This document shows, piece after piece, positions 33,105-41,217 of a stretch of DNA of 64,000 nt. Below the pieces are notes generated by a model, which saw only the letters and a list, made by a program, of their open reading frames with translations, ran no database searches and was not told the DNA's origin. Source of the stretch: Cupriavidus sp. WKF15 (GTDB lineage: Bacteria; Pseudomonadota; Gammaproteobacteria; Burkholderiales; Burkholderiaceae); contig NZ_CP119573.1 in the NCBI RefSeq assembly GCF_029278605.1, positions 2,108,001 to 2,172,000 of the forward strand. Direction: 5' to 3'. A program made the position numbers and the translations under genes. How positions within the stretch are numbered: position 1 is the stretch's first letter; each line of letters opens with the position of its first letter.

Positions 33105-35042
33105 TCACCTGGCAGGACCGCTGCCGGCGTTCCGCAGAATCTCGGTCAGCGCGTCGATATCGACCGGCTTGACGATATGCCCGTCAAAGCCGGCCCGGGC
33201 CGCTTCTTCCCTGATCCCGGGCTCGCCAAAGCCCGTCAGGGCATAGAAGCGGGTGTGGTGCAGGTGGGCATAGTCGCGAAGCTCGCGCACCAGCTCAAAG
33301 CCGTCCATGTCGGGCATGGCCAGGTCAATGAGCGCGACATCCGGCGTGAAGTCTTCCACGCTGCGCAGTGCCGTGACGCCATCGTAGGCAACCCTGACAG
33401 CGTGGCCAGTCATCTGGAGCAGCAGGCCCATGCTGTCGGCGGCATCGCTGTTGTCGTCGACGATCAGGAGGTTGAGTCCCTCGCGGGAACCGGCCAGCAG
33501 GGGCGGCGCCGGGGCGTGCGACTCGGTGACGACCGGCAGCCTGACGCGGAAGGTGCTGCCCAGGCCGATGCCCTGGCTCGACGCTGTGATCGATCCTTCG
33601 TGCAGTTCGATGATCGACCGGCAAAGCGACAATCCGATGCCGAGCCCGCCGGTGCTTGTCGTGCCCGGCTGGCTGCCCTGCACGAAAAGGTTGAACACGT
33701 CGGACAGGGCTTCCCGAGCAATGCCACAGCCCTGGTCGGCAATGGAAATCTGTCCGATGCGGCCATTGACGCGGCAGCGCAGCGTGATCGTCGTCCCTTC
33801 CGGCGAAAACTTGGAAGCGTTGATCAGGAGGTTCTGCAGCACTTGCGCCAGGCGCGTGAGATCGCCGAAGACGTGGAAGTCCGGGTTCCCAGGCTGCATG
33901 TCGATGCGCTGCAACCTCGCGTCGAGTTCCGGCATGCTGGCCTCGATGGCGGCCGCGATGACCTCGCGGATGGAGATCACCGACCGGCGCAGGTCCAGCT
34001 TTCCGGCTGCGATGCGCCCGACGTCCAGCAGATCGTCCACGAGCCGCGTGAGGTGCCTGAGCTGGCGAGCCACGATACCGAGATTCGCCCTGACCAGCGC
34101 CTCGTTGCCGGGCTCCCGCTCCATGATGGAGGTGGCGCTGTACATGGGCGCCAGCGGGTTGCGCAGTTCGTGGGCCAGGGTTGCAAGGAATTCCTTCATG
34201 CGCTGCGCGGAAGCTTCGACCTCTTCGAGCTTCTTGCGCTCGCTCATGTCGCGGGTCACCTTGGCGAAGCCGCGCAACTGCCGATGCTCGTCGTGGATTG
34301 CCGTGAGCGTGACACTGGCCCAGAACAGGGAGCCGTCCTTGCGGACACGCCATCCTTCGTCCTGCACGCTGCCGTGCTCGCGGGCTATCTGGATCAGCCG
34401 TTCCGGCTTGCCGGCCGCGATATCCTCGGGCAGATAGAACGCGGAAAAGTGCCGGCCCACGATTTCGCTGCTCCGGTAGCCCTTTATCTGCGCGGCGCCG
34501 GCATTCCAGCTCACGACATGGCCATGCGGATCGAGCATGAAAATCGCGTAGTCCTTGACGTTCAGCACCAGCAAGCGGAACGTCTCGTCGCTTTCCCGCA
34601 GTTTTGCCGCGCTTTTCATTTGCTCGGTCATGTCCCGCGTGATCTTGGCAAAGCCGATGACTTCGCCGGCTTCGTTGTGCAAGGCGGTGATCAGGTCGTC
34701 GGCCCAGAACCGGGTGCCGTCCTTGCGGACGCGCCAGCCTTCGTCTTCCAGGTGGCCATGCCGCCTGGCCAGCTCCAGTTCCTTGCGCGGCCAGCCGCGG
34801 GCGATCGCTTCCTCGGTATAGAAGCGCGAGAAATGCGAGCCAATGATCTCACCCGCCTCATATCCCTCGATGCGCTGCGCACCGCGGTTCCAGCTCATGA
34901 CCGTGCCGTCCGTATCGAGCAGGAAGATTGCGTAGTCGGAAATCGTATCGACGAGCGTACGGAAGATATCGTGCCGTTCAGGCGCGGGGCTGGGGCTGGG
35001 GGTGGGGCCGGGGGTGGGGCTGGCGGGGCCGGATGCCGACAT
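33105..35042 (-). CDS. PAS-PAS hybrid sensor histidine kinase with receiver domain
   Basis: The 645-residue soluble kinase has two PAS/PAC repeats (about 26-140 and 155-270). Each contains DYAIFLLD- or DYAIFMLD-type starts and EGWRVRKDG. HisKA follows with phospho-acceptor His291 in LAHELRNPLAP. HATPase_c has an N box at about 403-411 (LQNLLINASKF) and DQGCGI at 436-441. A C-terminal receiver has DD at 529-530, Asp573 in LIDLAMPDMD and VKPVD. There are no membrane segments; the signal is cytoplasmic and unknown. The N-terminus is a Pro-rich repeat (PTPGPTPSPSPAP) encoded by a G-rich repeat on the plus strand. No partner regulator is adjacent. Confidence 0.93.
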   Translation of the reverse strand: MSASGPASPTPGPTPSPSPAPERHDIFRTLVDTISDYAIFLLDTDGTVMSWNRGAQRIEGYEAGEIIGSHFSRFYTEEAIARGWPRKELELARRHGHLEDEGWRVRKDGTRFWADDLITALHNEAGEVIGFAKITRDMTEQMKSAAKLRESDETFRLLVLNVKDYAIFMLDPHGHVVSWNAGAAQIKGYRSSEIVGRHFSAFYLPEDIAAGKPERLIQIAREHGSVQDEGWRVRKDGSLFWASVTLTAIHDEHRQLRGFAKVTRDMSERKKLEEVEASAQRMKEFLATLAHELRNPLAPMYSATSIMEREPGNEALVRANLGIVARQLRHLTRLVDDLLDVGRIAAGKLDLRRSVISIREVIAAAIEASMPELDARLQRIDMQPGNPDFHVFGDLTRLAQVLQNLLINASKFSPEGTTITLRCRVNGRIGQISIADQGCGIAREALSDVFNLFVQGSQPGTTSTGGLGIGLSLCRSIIELHEGSITASSQGIGLGSTFRVRLPVVTESHAPAPPLLAGSREGLNLLIVDDNSDAADSMGLLLQMTGHAVRVAYDGVTALRSVEDFTPDVALIDLAMPDMDGFELVRELRDYAHLHHTRFYALTGFGEPGIREEAARAGFDGHIVKPVDIDALTEILRNAGSGPAR

Positions 35043-35210
35043 GGCGGGGATGCGGGTGGAACTCTCGCCATAGTGGCCGAAAGCGCGGCGGTCTGCTGTC
35101 GGGTGCGATCCTACAATGCGCGTTCCGCGGCGAGGCGGTTCAGGATGCGAGGGGCGGGTGATGCCAAGATCCCTCGCCTGGGAAAGCTCGCTGGCAGGCC
35201 CCCGCGCCGG

Positions 35211-36350
35211 CTACCGCCGCCCGCCGCCACCCCGTCCGCCAAACCCGCCGCCACGCGCGCCGCCACTAAAGCCCCCACCCCGGCCTGAACCCGACCCGAG
35301 GCTGGATCGCCCGCGATTGACGTCGCGCTGTACAGCACTGCCGCCACCGCCCACGCCCTGGAAGCCGTTGTCGCGGCCACCGGCTGCGTCGCGCCCGCGA
35401 AAGCCGTCGCGGCCCGCGGCGCCGGCGTTGCTGCGGCCAAACTTCTCGCGCGTGGCATTGTCGCGGTAGGCAACCCCCTGACGGTGCCGCGCGTCATGCT
35501 GCCAGCGGTCGCCCTGCAATTTGCTGGCGTCGAAGTTGCGGTCGATGTTCCTGGCCTTGTGGTGCTCCACATGGACGCCGCCGTTGTTCCAGTCGCAGTT
35601 GCCGAAGATCGCGGCGGCCGCGGCCAGGCCGATGCCAAATGCGATGCCGCTGCCAACCGCGCTTCCGGGGTAATAGGCGCCATAGGGCGGCCAGTAGTAG
35701 TATGGGTAGCCCGCATAGCCCCAGCCGCCATAGACGATCGCCGGATCGTACACCGGTACGTAAACCACGTCCGGATTGGCTGGTTCGATGCGCACGATGG
35801 TCTGCGGCGCGCCGGCCGCGCCAGCTGGTTCCACGGTCACGGTCTGCTGCGGCCCCGACTCCAGGTGGCCAGCCTGCCGGGCGCGCACGCGCAGGCGCTG
35901 TATCGCATCGAATACGTCCTTCTGCTGGGCCAGGAAGGCATCGCCCAGCTTCTGGGTCCAGTCGAGCTTGTCGCCCATGGGCTCCAGGATCTGCGGGAAC
36001 GCCACCAGCGACTTCACGCTGACATCCCATGATTCGCCCTGTACCGCCTTGATTGCCGCGTCGCCCTTGACGTCCGGGTGCGCCTTGACCCAGCGCGCGG
36101 CGAGGGTGACTTCCAGCGGATAGGTCGAAGCCATCAGGACCTGGGAGAGCAGGGGATCGGGGTAGAGCGCGATCGGCGCGACCATGGCCTCGATCTCCTC
36201 CGCCTTGTAGGGCGCGGGCTCTCGCTGTGCCTGCGGCGTCGCCGCGCCAGGCATCGCGGGCGCCTGCCCGGCCGCAGGCGGCCCGGCAGTCTGGCATGCC
36301 GCCAGCAACAGCACGGCGCAACACGCTGTGGTGAGGACGCGCGGCTTCAT
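35211..36350 (-). CDS. DUF3300 lipoprotein
   Basis: This 379-residue protein has a lipoprotein signal ending VLLLAAC. The DUF3300 domain (about 45-260) contains PYKAEEIEAMVAPIALYPDP, LLSQVLMASTYPLEVTLAAR and VVYVPVYDPAIVYGGWGYAG. The C-terminal 120 residues are low complexity, ending in Gly/Arg repeats (GGGFGGRGGGGRR). It starts at ATG 36350, overlapping the stop of the DUF2950 gene by four bases. The DUF2950-DUF3300 pair recurs in many proteobacteria and is envelope-located; its function is not known to me. Confidence 0.88.
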   Translation of the reverse strand: MKPRVLTTACCAVLLLAACQTAGPPAAGQAPAMPGAATPQAQREPAPYKAEEIEAMVAPIALYPDPLLSQVLMASTYPLEVTLAARWVKAHPDVKGDAAIKAVQGESWDVSVKSLVAFPQILEPMGDKLDWTQKLGDAFLAQQKDVFDAIQRLRVRARQAGHLESGPQQTVTVEPAGAAGAPQTIVRIEPANPDVVYVPVYDPAIVYGGWGYAGYPYYYWPPYGAYYPGSAVGSGIAFGIGLAAAAAIFGNCDWNNGGVHVEHHKARNIDRNFDASKLQGDRWQHDARHRQGVAYRDNATREKFGRSNAGAAGRDGFRGRDAAGGRDNGFQGVGGGGSAVQRDVNRGRSSLGSGSGRGGGFSGGARGGGFGGRGGGGRR

Positions 36351-37246
36351 GGCGACACCTTTTTCCAGCCGGGCGCCGGGTCGAAGGTCTGCGTGGCAGC
36401 GGCCTTGCGGGCGCTGTCGGGCCCAAGGTCGCGCTGGTAGACCTGTCCCTTGTGGTTGACGATGAAACTCATCACGCCGGTGTCGCCGTAGCTCACCGGC
36501 CATGCGATGACAGCGAAGCCGCCGAACAGCCTGCCGTCGACCATGTAGTTCAACGCGCCGCCGTCACTGTGCGGCCCTTGCCCGGTCAGCAGTTTGTACT
36601 GGTAGCCGTGATAGCCCTCCTTGCTGGCATTGCGCTCGCCGGCGTCGCGGAAGGCGGGGCCAAGCGGGCTAGGCGGCTCCTGCGGGCCGGTCGGCCAATA
36701 GAGCCCGTCATGCCTGCCGGGTGAACTCGCGAGCGTGCTGGCATAGACCATCCGCTTCTCGTCATCGTGGGTGGTCTGGGCGTACTCGTCCTGCGCGTCG
36801 CAAATGGCCTGCATGGTCTGGATCACGGCGAGTTCGTTCCGGCCGATGCGGCGCACGCGCATTTCGCGGGCGCCGGCCTGTGTATCGAACTGCCATCCCT
36901 TGGCGGACCTGACCAGCGGCACGGGCAAGGTCCAGCCATCCTTGCCCACGGCGATGACCGCGCGCTTGCCGGATTGCTGGACGCTGTGCGAGACCGCCCA
37001 GGCACTGGCGAAGCGGTCCCGGACACCCGCGCCTACCGGCGGGATGATGTCGCGGTAGTTGGCCCCCAGCATGCTTTTCATCGCGGCTTCGTCATTGTCG
37101 CGGACCGCCTGGCCGAAGGCGTTCATGGCGGCGTCGGGCGTGTCGAAGTACTGCGCCGCGACGGCAGTTGTCGCAGTGAGGCCGAGCAGGCAGGCGCAGC
37201 CCAGTGCGGCGATGGATTGACTCAGGTTTCCCGCCTGTCTTTTCAT
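36347..37246 (-). CDS. DUF2950 secreted protein
   Basis: This 299-residue exported protein has a signal peptide (SIAALGCACLLGLTATTAVA) and the DUF2950 domain. Features include YFDTPDAAMNAFGQAVRDND, DGLYWPTG, EGYHGYQYKLLTGQG, FGGFAVIAWPVSYGDTGVMS and FIVNHKGQVYQRDLGPDS. It is translationally coupled to the DUF3300 lipoprotein. The conserved aromatic Gly-rich segments suggest a periplasmic role, but no activity is established. Confidence 0.88.
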   Translation of the reverse strand: MKRQAGNLSQSIAALGCACLLGLTATTAVAAQYFDTPDAAMNAFGQAVRDNDEAAMKSMLGANYRDIIPPVGAGVRDRFASAWAVSHSVQQSGKRAVIAVGKDGWTLPVPLVRSAKGWQFDTQAGAREMRVRRIGRNELAVIQTMQAICDAQDEYAQTTHDDEKRMVYASTLASSPGRHDGLYWPTGPQEPPSPLGPAFRDAGERNASKEGYHGYQYKLLTGQGPHSDGGALNYMVDGRLFGGFAVIAWPVSYGDTGVMSFIVNHKGQVYQRDLGPDSARKAAATQTFDPAPGWKKVSP

Positions 37247-37312
37247 GGTTCACCCAATGGTTGCGAATACGGAGCCGGCGGTTGCCGTCTCACAATAGCA
37301 GCGGCACGCCAA

Positions 37313-37417
37313 TCAGCTGAACCAGGTGTGCTGGGCAAGACCTTCCGGTGCCGGAATGAGCGCCAGCACGACTGCCGCGAGCACCAGGCAAAAGGCTTCC
37401 TTCCAGTCAGCACGCAT
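37313..37417 (-). CDS. Possible 34-residue single-helix membrane peptide
   Basis: A short minus-strand frame encodes MRADWKEAFCLVLAAVVLAL then IPAPEGLAQHTWFS. It has one hydrophobic helix with a short acidic/basic N-terminus. A good SD (gggag, about seven bases before ATG) supports translation. It lies 66 bases upstream of the DUF2950 start on the same strand and 42 bases from the divergent Fe-S gene. No family recognised; it could be a small regulatory membrane protein or a chance frame. Confidence 0.4.
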   Translation of the reverse strand: MRADWKEAFCLVLAAVVLALIPAPEGLAQHTWFS

Positions 37418-37459
37418 GCGACGCTCCCTTTGCAAAACCTTCACTGTGCTAAGGTTTAT

Positions 37460-38164
37460 ATGACCTTTTCGGCGGAAACGCCAGTATGGCGCCGGCGGCG
37501 CCTGCGACCGGGGCAAACAATGGGACTGGTACGCTTGAGCATCGAAGGACGCCCCGTCGAGGCGCCCGCCAATTGCTCCATCCTGCAGGCGTTCGTGCAT
37601 GCCGGCGAAACGCTGGTGGAAGGCGTCGGCTGCATGGGCCAGGGTGTATGCGGGTCGTGCCGCGTCATGGTGCGCCGCAGCGGCGAGCCGGACGTGAAGA
37701 CCGCGCTGGCCTGCGAAACGCTGGTCGAGGACGGCATGCAGGTTGCCTTCCTGGATTACTTCACGGAATCGGAACGGCACGTCTACCGCATGGAGGAGAC
37801 CGGCGACAGCTGGGACGCCCTGCGCACCATCGCCAACGTGTTTCCGGAGGCAGCGCATTGCCGGCACTGCAGCGGCTGCGACCGCGCTTGCCCGAAGGGC
37901 CTGGAAGTGCAGGAGGGCGTGCGCAGCGCGGTGGAAGGCAGGCTGACCGCGGCGAGCCACGTCTTCGACGAATGCGTCATGTGCAACCTGTGCACGCTGG
38001 CCTGTCCCGAGCATATCCGCCCCAACCATCTCGGCCTGTTCGTGCGGCGCATGATCGCGGCGCAGACGCTGCGCCCGGCCAACCTCATGCTGCGATTGCA
38101 GCAGATCGAAAGCGGCGAGATGGCAATCGACTTTGACGCGCCAGGGGCGCGGCCACCGGTCTGA
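37460..38164 (+). CDS. Iron-sulfur subunit, 2Fe-2S plus two 4Fe-4S, succinate dehydrogenase/fumarate reductase B-like
   Basis: This 234-residue protein has an N-terminal plant-type ferredoxin domain (GCMGQGVCGSCRVMV, with a later ACETL Cys). A C-terminal domain follows with two full CxxCxxCxxxCP motifs: CRHCSGCDRACPKG and CVMCNLCTLACPEH. In classical SdhB/FrdB the second motif is altered to hold a 3Fe-4S centre near the quinone; here it looks like a second 4Fe-4S. Start at 37460 has SD aagg; MGLVRLSIEG at 37520 is an alternative. It passes electrons between the flavoprotein 12 bases downstream and the NuoF-like subunit. Specific reaction unknown. Confidence 0.82.
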   Translation: MTFSAETPVWRRRRLRPGQTMGLVRLSIEGRPVEAPANCSILQAFVHAGETLVEGVGCMGQGVCGSCRVMVRRSGEPDVKTALACETLVEDGMQVAFLDYFTESERHVYRMEETGDSWDALRTIANVFPEAAHCRHCSGCDRACPKGLEVQEGVRSAVEGRLTAASHVFDECVMCNLCTLACPEHIRPNHLGLFVRRMIAAQTLRPANLMLRLQQIESGEMAIDFDAPGARPPV

Positions 38165-38176
38165 AGGGGCACGATC

Positions 38177-39826
38177 ATGCCAGCCGGCATTCCTTACGAA
38201 GACGCGCTCAGGCGTTACCGCCCCGGCATGGCGCCAAAGGTACGCAGCGACGATACCTCCGTTGACGAGTTGCTCAAGGGCTACCACCCCGACCACGGGC
38301 CCAATGCGCGCGTGCCGCTGGTGGTCGGCGTCAACCGCGGCGACCCGTGCCAGCCGGATCTCGCGCGCAGCCTGCAGGCCAATGCGCTGATCGACGACGT
38401 CGACATGGCCGGCGCGCAGCTGGTCTCTACCGATGTGCTGGTCATTGGCGGCGGCGGTGGCGGGTGCGCGGCCGCGCTCACCGCAGCCGGACAGGGCGCG
38501 CAGGTGATCCTTGCCACCAAGCTGCGCCTTGGTGACAGCAATACCGTGATGGCAGAAGGGGGCATCCAGGCGGCCATCGGCGAGGACGACAGTCCGCAGC
38601 TGCATTTCGAGGACACCTTGCGCGCCGGGCACTTCCGCGGCGACCCCGAGCTGGTCGCGCAGATGGTGATGGATGGCCCCGACGTGATCCGCTGGCTGAT
38701 CCGGCTGGGCATGATGTTCGACCAGGAAGAGGACAGGCCTTTCGGCGGCAACCTGATGCGCAAGAAGCCGGGCGGCGCCTCCGCCGCGCGCATCCTTTCG
38801 TACCGGGACTACACGGGCCTGGAGATGATGCGCGTACTGCGCGAGGCGGTCGACATGCAGGCTGGCGTGGCGGTGTGGAACCGCTGCCCGGTGGTCGAGC
38901 TGCTGTCCGAAGAGCGCGGCCGCTGCGCCGGGGCCGTGATCTACAACCTCGAATGGCGCACATTCGTGCTGGTGCGCGCGCGCGCCGTGATCCTGGCCAC
39001 GGGCGGGGCAGGGCGGCTGCACCTGAACGCGTTCCCGACCTCGAACCATTACGGCGCCACGGCCGACGGACTGGTGCTCGCCTACCGGCTCGGAGCGCGC
39101 CTGCGCGAACTCGATTCGTTCCAGTACCACCCGACCGGCATCGCCTACCCGCCGCATCTTGCCGGCGGCCTGATCTCGGAAGCGGCGCGGTCGGCCGGCG
39201 CCAGGCTGCTCAACGGCGAGGGCGAGCGCTTCGTCGACGAACTGAAGCCGCGTGACGTGGTGGCATCGGCCATCCTGCGCGAATGCGCGCAGGGGCGCGG
39301 CATTGTCCGCGGCGCACAGGTCGGGGTGTTTCTCGATACCCCGACGCTGGAAATGGAAAACCCCGGCATCCTTGCCAAGCGGCTCGTCACGCTGCGCCAT
39401 CTCGCCAGCAAATGCGGCCAGGATGCTGCTCAGGAGCCGTTCCTGGTCTACCCGACCTTGCACTACCAGAATGGTGGCGTCGCCATCGACAAGAGTGGCG
39501 CGACCAGCGTGCCGGGCCTGTACTGCGTTGGCGAAGTCACGGGCGGCATCCATGGCCGCAACCGGCTGATGGGAAACGCGCTGCTGGACATCCTGAGCAT
39601 GGGCAGGCGGGCCGGCGCCAGCGCGGCGCAGGAGCGGGGAGGCCTGATGGCTGCGCGTGCAGGCATCGGCCATGTACATGCGTGGCAGCGCGAACTGACG
39701 CTGGCCGGGCTGCCGCTGCACGTCAAGGCGCCCCAGCTCTTCCCGGGGTATGCGCATTTCGACTTGCGCGTCGATGCCGGGCTGAACGCTGGCGCCCATG
39801 GCCGGGCGGTCGGCGGGATGCGGTGA
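38177..39826 (+). CDS. FAD flavoprotein of the fumarate reductase/succinate dehydrogenase A family
   Basis: This 549-residue flavoprotein has an unusual 80-residue N-terminal extension before the Rossmann motif VLVIGGGGGGCAAALTAAGQ. Family features include MAEGGIQAAIGEDDS, ATGGAGRLH, FQYHPTGIAYPP and GLYCVGEVTGGIHGRNRLMG. Where SdhA/FrdA have the flavinylated His (SHT), this protein has SNT (Asn122), so FAD is probably not covalently bound. SD aaggggc precedes ATG 38177. No membrane anchor genes are present, so the complex should be soluble. The substrate may be fumarate or another unsaturated acid; this is not settled by sequence. Confidence 0.82.
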   Translation: MPAGIPYEDALRRYRPGMAPKVRSDDTSVDELLKGYHPDHGPNARVPLVVGVNRGDPCQPDLARSLQANALIDDVDMAGAQLVSTDVLVIGGGGGGCAAALTAAGQGAQVILATKLRLGDSNTVMAEGGIQAAIGEDDSPQLHFEDTLRAGHFRGDPELVAQMVMDGPDVIRWLIRLGMMFDQEEDRPFGGNLMRKKPGGASAARILSYRDYTGLEMMRVLREAVDMQAGVAVWNRCPVVELLSEERGRCAGAVIYNLEWRTFVLVRARAVILATGGAGRLHLNAFPTSNHYGATADGLVLAYRLGARLRELDSFQYHPTGIAYPPHLAGGLISEAARSAGARLLNGEGERFVDELKPRDVVASAILRECAQGRGIVRGAQVGVFLDTPTLEMENPGILAKRLVTLRHLASKCGQDAAQEPFLVYPTLHYQNGGVAIDKSGATSVPGLYCVGEVTGGIHGRNRLMGNALLDILSMGRRAGASAAQERGGLMAARAGIGHVHAWQRELTLAGLPLHVKAPQLFPGYAHFDLRVDAGLNAGAHGRAVGGMR

Positions 39827-39845
39827 ACGGTCAATGGAGCGCGCG

Positions 39846-41090
39846 ATGGATACCTTGAATCAGGTTCTCCTCAAGCCGGACATCCGGGTCGGCGCCAACC
39901 TGGACGCCTGGCTTGCGTGCGGCGGCGGAGAAGGCCTGGCCACGGCGCTGCGCGATCCAGGTGCCATCCTCGCCATCATCGAGCAGGCGGACCTGCGCGG
40001 CATGGGCGGCGCGGGCTTCGCCACGCATCGCAAATGGGCACCGGTGGCCGCTGCGGCGGATGCCGACAAATTCATCATCTGCAACGGCAACGAGGACGAG
40101 CCGGGCACGTTCAAGGACCGGTTCCTGCTGGAGCACACGCCGCACCAGGTGATCGAGGGCGCGCTGGTCGCCGCGGCCGCGACCGGGGCCAACCATGTGG
40201 TGCTGTACATCAATCCGCACCAGCCGCTGTCGCTCGCGATGGCGCGGGAAGCGGTGCAGCAGTGGCAGGCGCATGCACTGTTCGCCGAGCTTGCCCGAGT
40301 GGTCGGCAGACCGGTATCGCTCAGCGTGGTGCCGAGTTCGGGCCTGTATATCGGCGGCGAGGAAACCGCGGTGATCGCAAGCGTCGAGGGCGGATTCCCG
40401 TTCCCGCGCCGCAAGCCGCCTTTCCCAGCCCAGCACGGCGTGCACGGCGCGCCGACGGTCGTGAACAACACCGAGACGCTGGCCCATGTGCCGGGCATCC
40501 TGCGCCACGGGGCGCAGTGGTACCGGGACCTGGGGATCGGCAATGCCGCGGGCACCAAGCTGTACTCGCTCTCGGGCGACGTCCTGCGGCCTGGCTTGTA
40601 TGAACTGCCGACGGGGACCAGCCTGGAGACACTGGTGTTCCGGCATGGCGGCGGGATGCTCCAGGGCAAGGAGTTCAAGGCGGTGTTCACGGGCGGCCCG
40701 TCCAATACCTTGCTGACCAAGCGTGACCTGGACGTGGCGCTGGATTTCGACTCGGTCCGGCAGCGGCACTCGCGCCTGGGGACCGGGGCCATGATCGTCG
40801 TCTCGGAAGGCACCAGCATCGTGCGCAAGGTGGCTGAATATGTAGGCTTTTTCGCGCAGGGTTCGTGTGGCCAGTGCCCGCCATGCAAGGGCGGGACCTT
40901 CCAGCTGATGCGCGTGCTCAACCGGATCGATACGGGTCGCGGCGTGCGCGCAGACCTGGAAGCGCTGGAGAACCTGTGCCGCATCCTGCCTGGCAGCGGG
41001 CGCTGCGGCCTGATCGACGGCGCCGTGACGGTGGTGGACAGCTCGCTCCACCAGTTCCGGGAAGAGTACGAGGCGTTACTGATGGCTTAG
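39846..41090 (+). CDS. NuoF-like NADH-binding FMN/Fe-S subunit
   Basis: This 414-residue protein matches the 51-kDa subunit of complex I and its relatives (HoxF, FdsB). RGMGGAGFATHRKW is the NADH/FMN glycine loop and CNGNEDEPGTFKDR the FMN site. ESLRE-like SGLYIGGEETAVIASVEG follows. The 4Fe-4S ligands are in GSCGQCPPCKGG (C341, C344, C347) plus C387. ATG 39846 has a ggag SD seven bases away. It starts 19 bases after the flavoprotein stop. It probably couples the flavoprotein/Fe-S pair to NAD(H), making a soluble NAD-linked dehydrogenase or reductase. Confidence 0.85.
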   Translation: MDTLNQVLLKPDIRVGANLDAWLACGGGEGLATALRDPGAILAIIEQADLRGMGGAGFATHRKWAPVAAAADADKFIICNGNEDEPGTFKDRFLLEHTPHQVIEGALVAAAATGANHVVLYINPHQPLSLAMAREAVQQWQAHALFAELARVVGRPVSLSVVPSSGLYIGGEETAVIASVEGGFPFPRRKPPFPAQHGVHGAPTVVNNTETLAHVPGILRHGAQWYRDLGIGNAAGTKLYSLSGDVLRPGLYELPTGTSLETLVFRHGGGMLQGKEFKAVFTGGPSNTLLTKRDLDVALDFDSVRQRHSRLGTGAMIVVSEGTSIVRKVAEYVGFFAQGSCGQCPPCKGGTFQLMRVLNRIDTGRGVRADLEALENLCRILPGSGRCGLIDGAVTVVDSSLHQFREEYEALLMA

Positions 41091-41217
41091 CGTGGGAAAG
41101 CATCCGATGCGGGAGCAGGGTGGCGAAGCGGCGACATCCCACGGCGGGCGCCCTGTTGCGCCACGGCAATAGCGTCTAGAATTCGCGAATCATCGGACAC
41201 GAAGCGATGCGCGGATC

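Noticed and set aside
33177..35288. Plus-strand open frame of 703 codons
   Set aside because: Shadow of the hybrid histidine kinase; the opposite strand has all kinase and receiver motifs.
37313..39799. Minus-strand open frame of 828 codons
   Set aside because: Almost entirely antisense to the Fe-S protein and flavoprotein. Only its last 34 codons, with their own ATG and SD, are kept as a candidate peptide.
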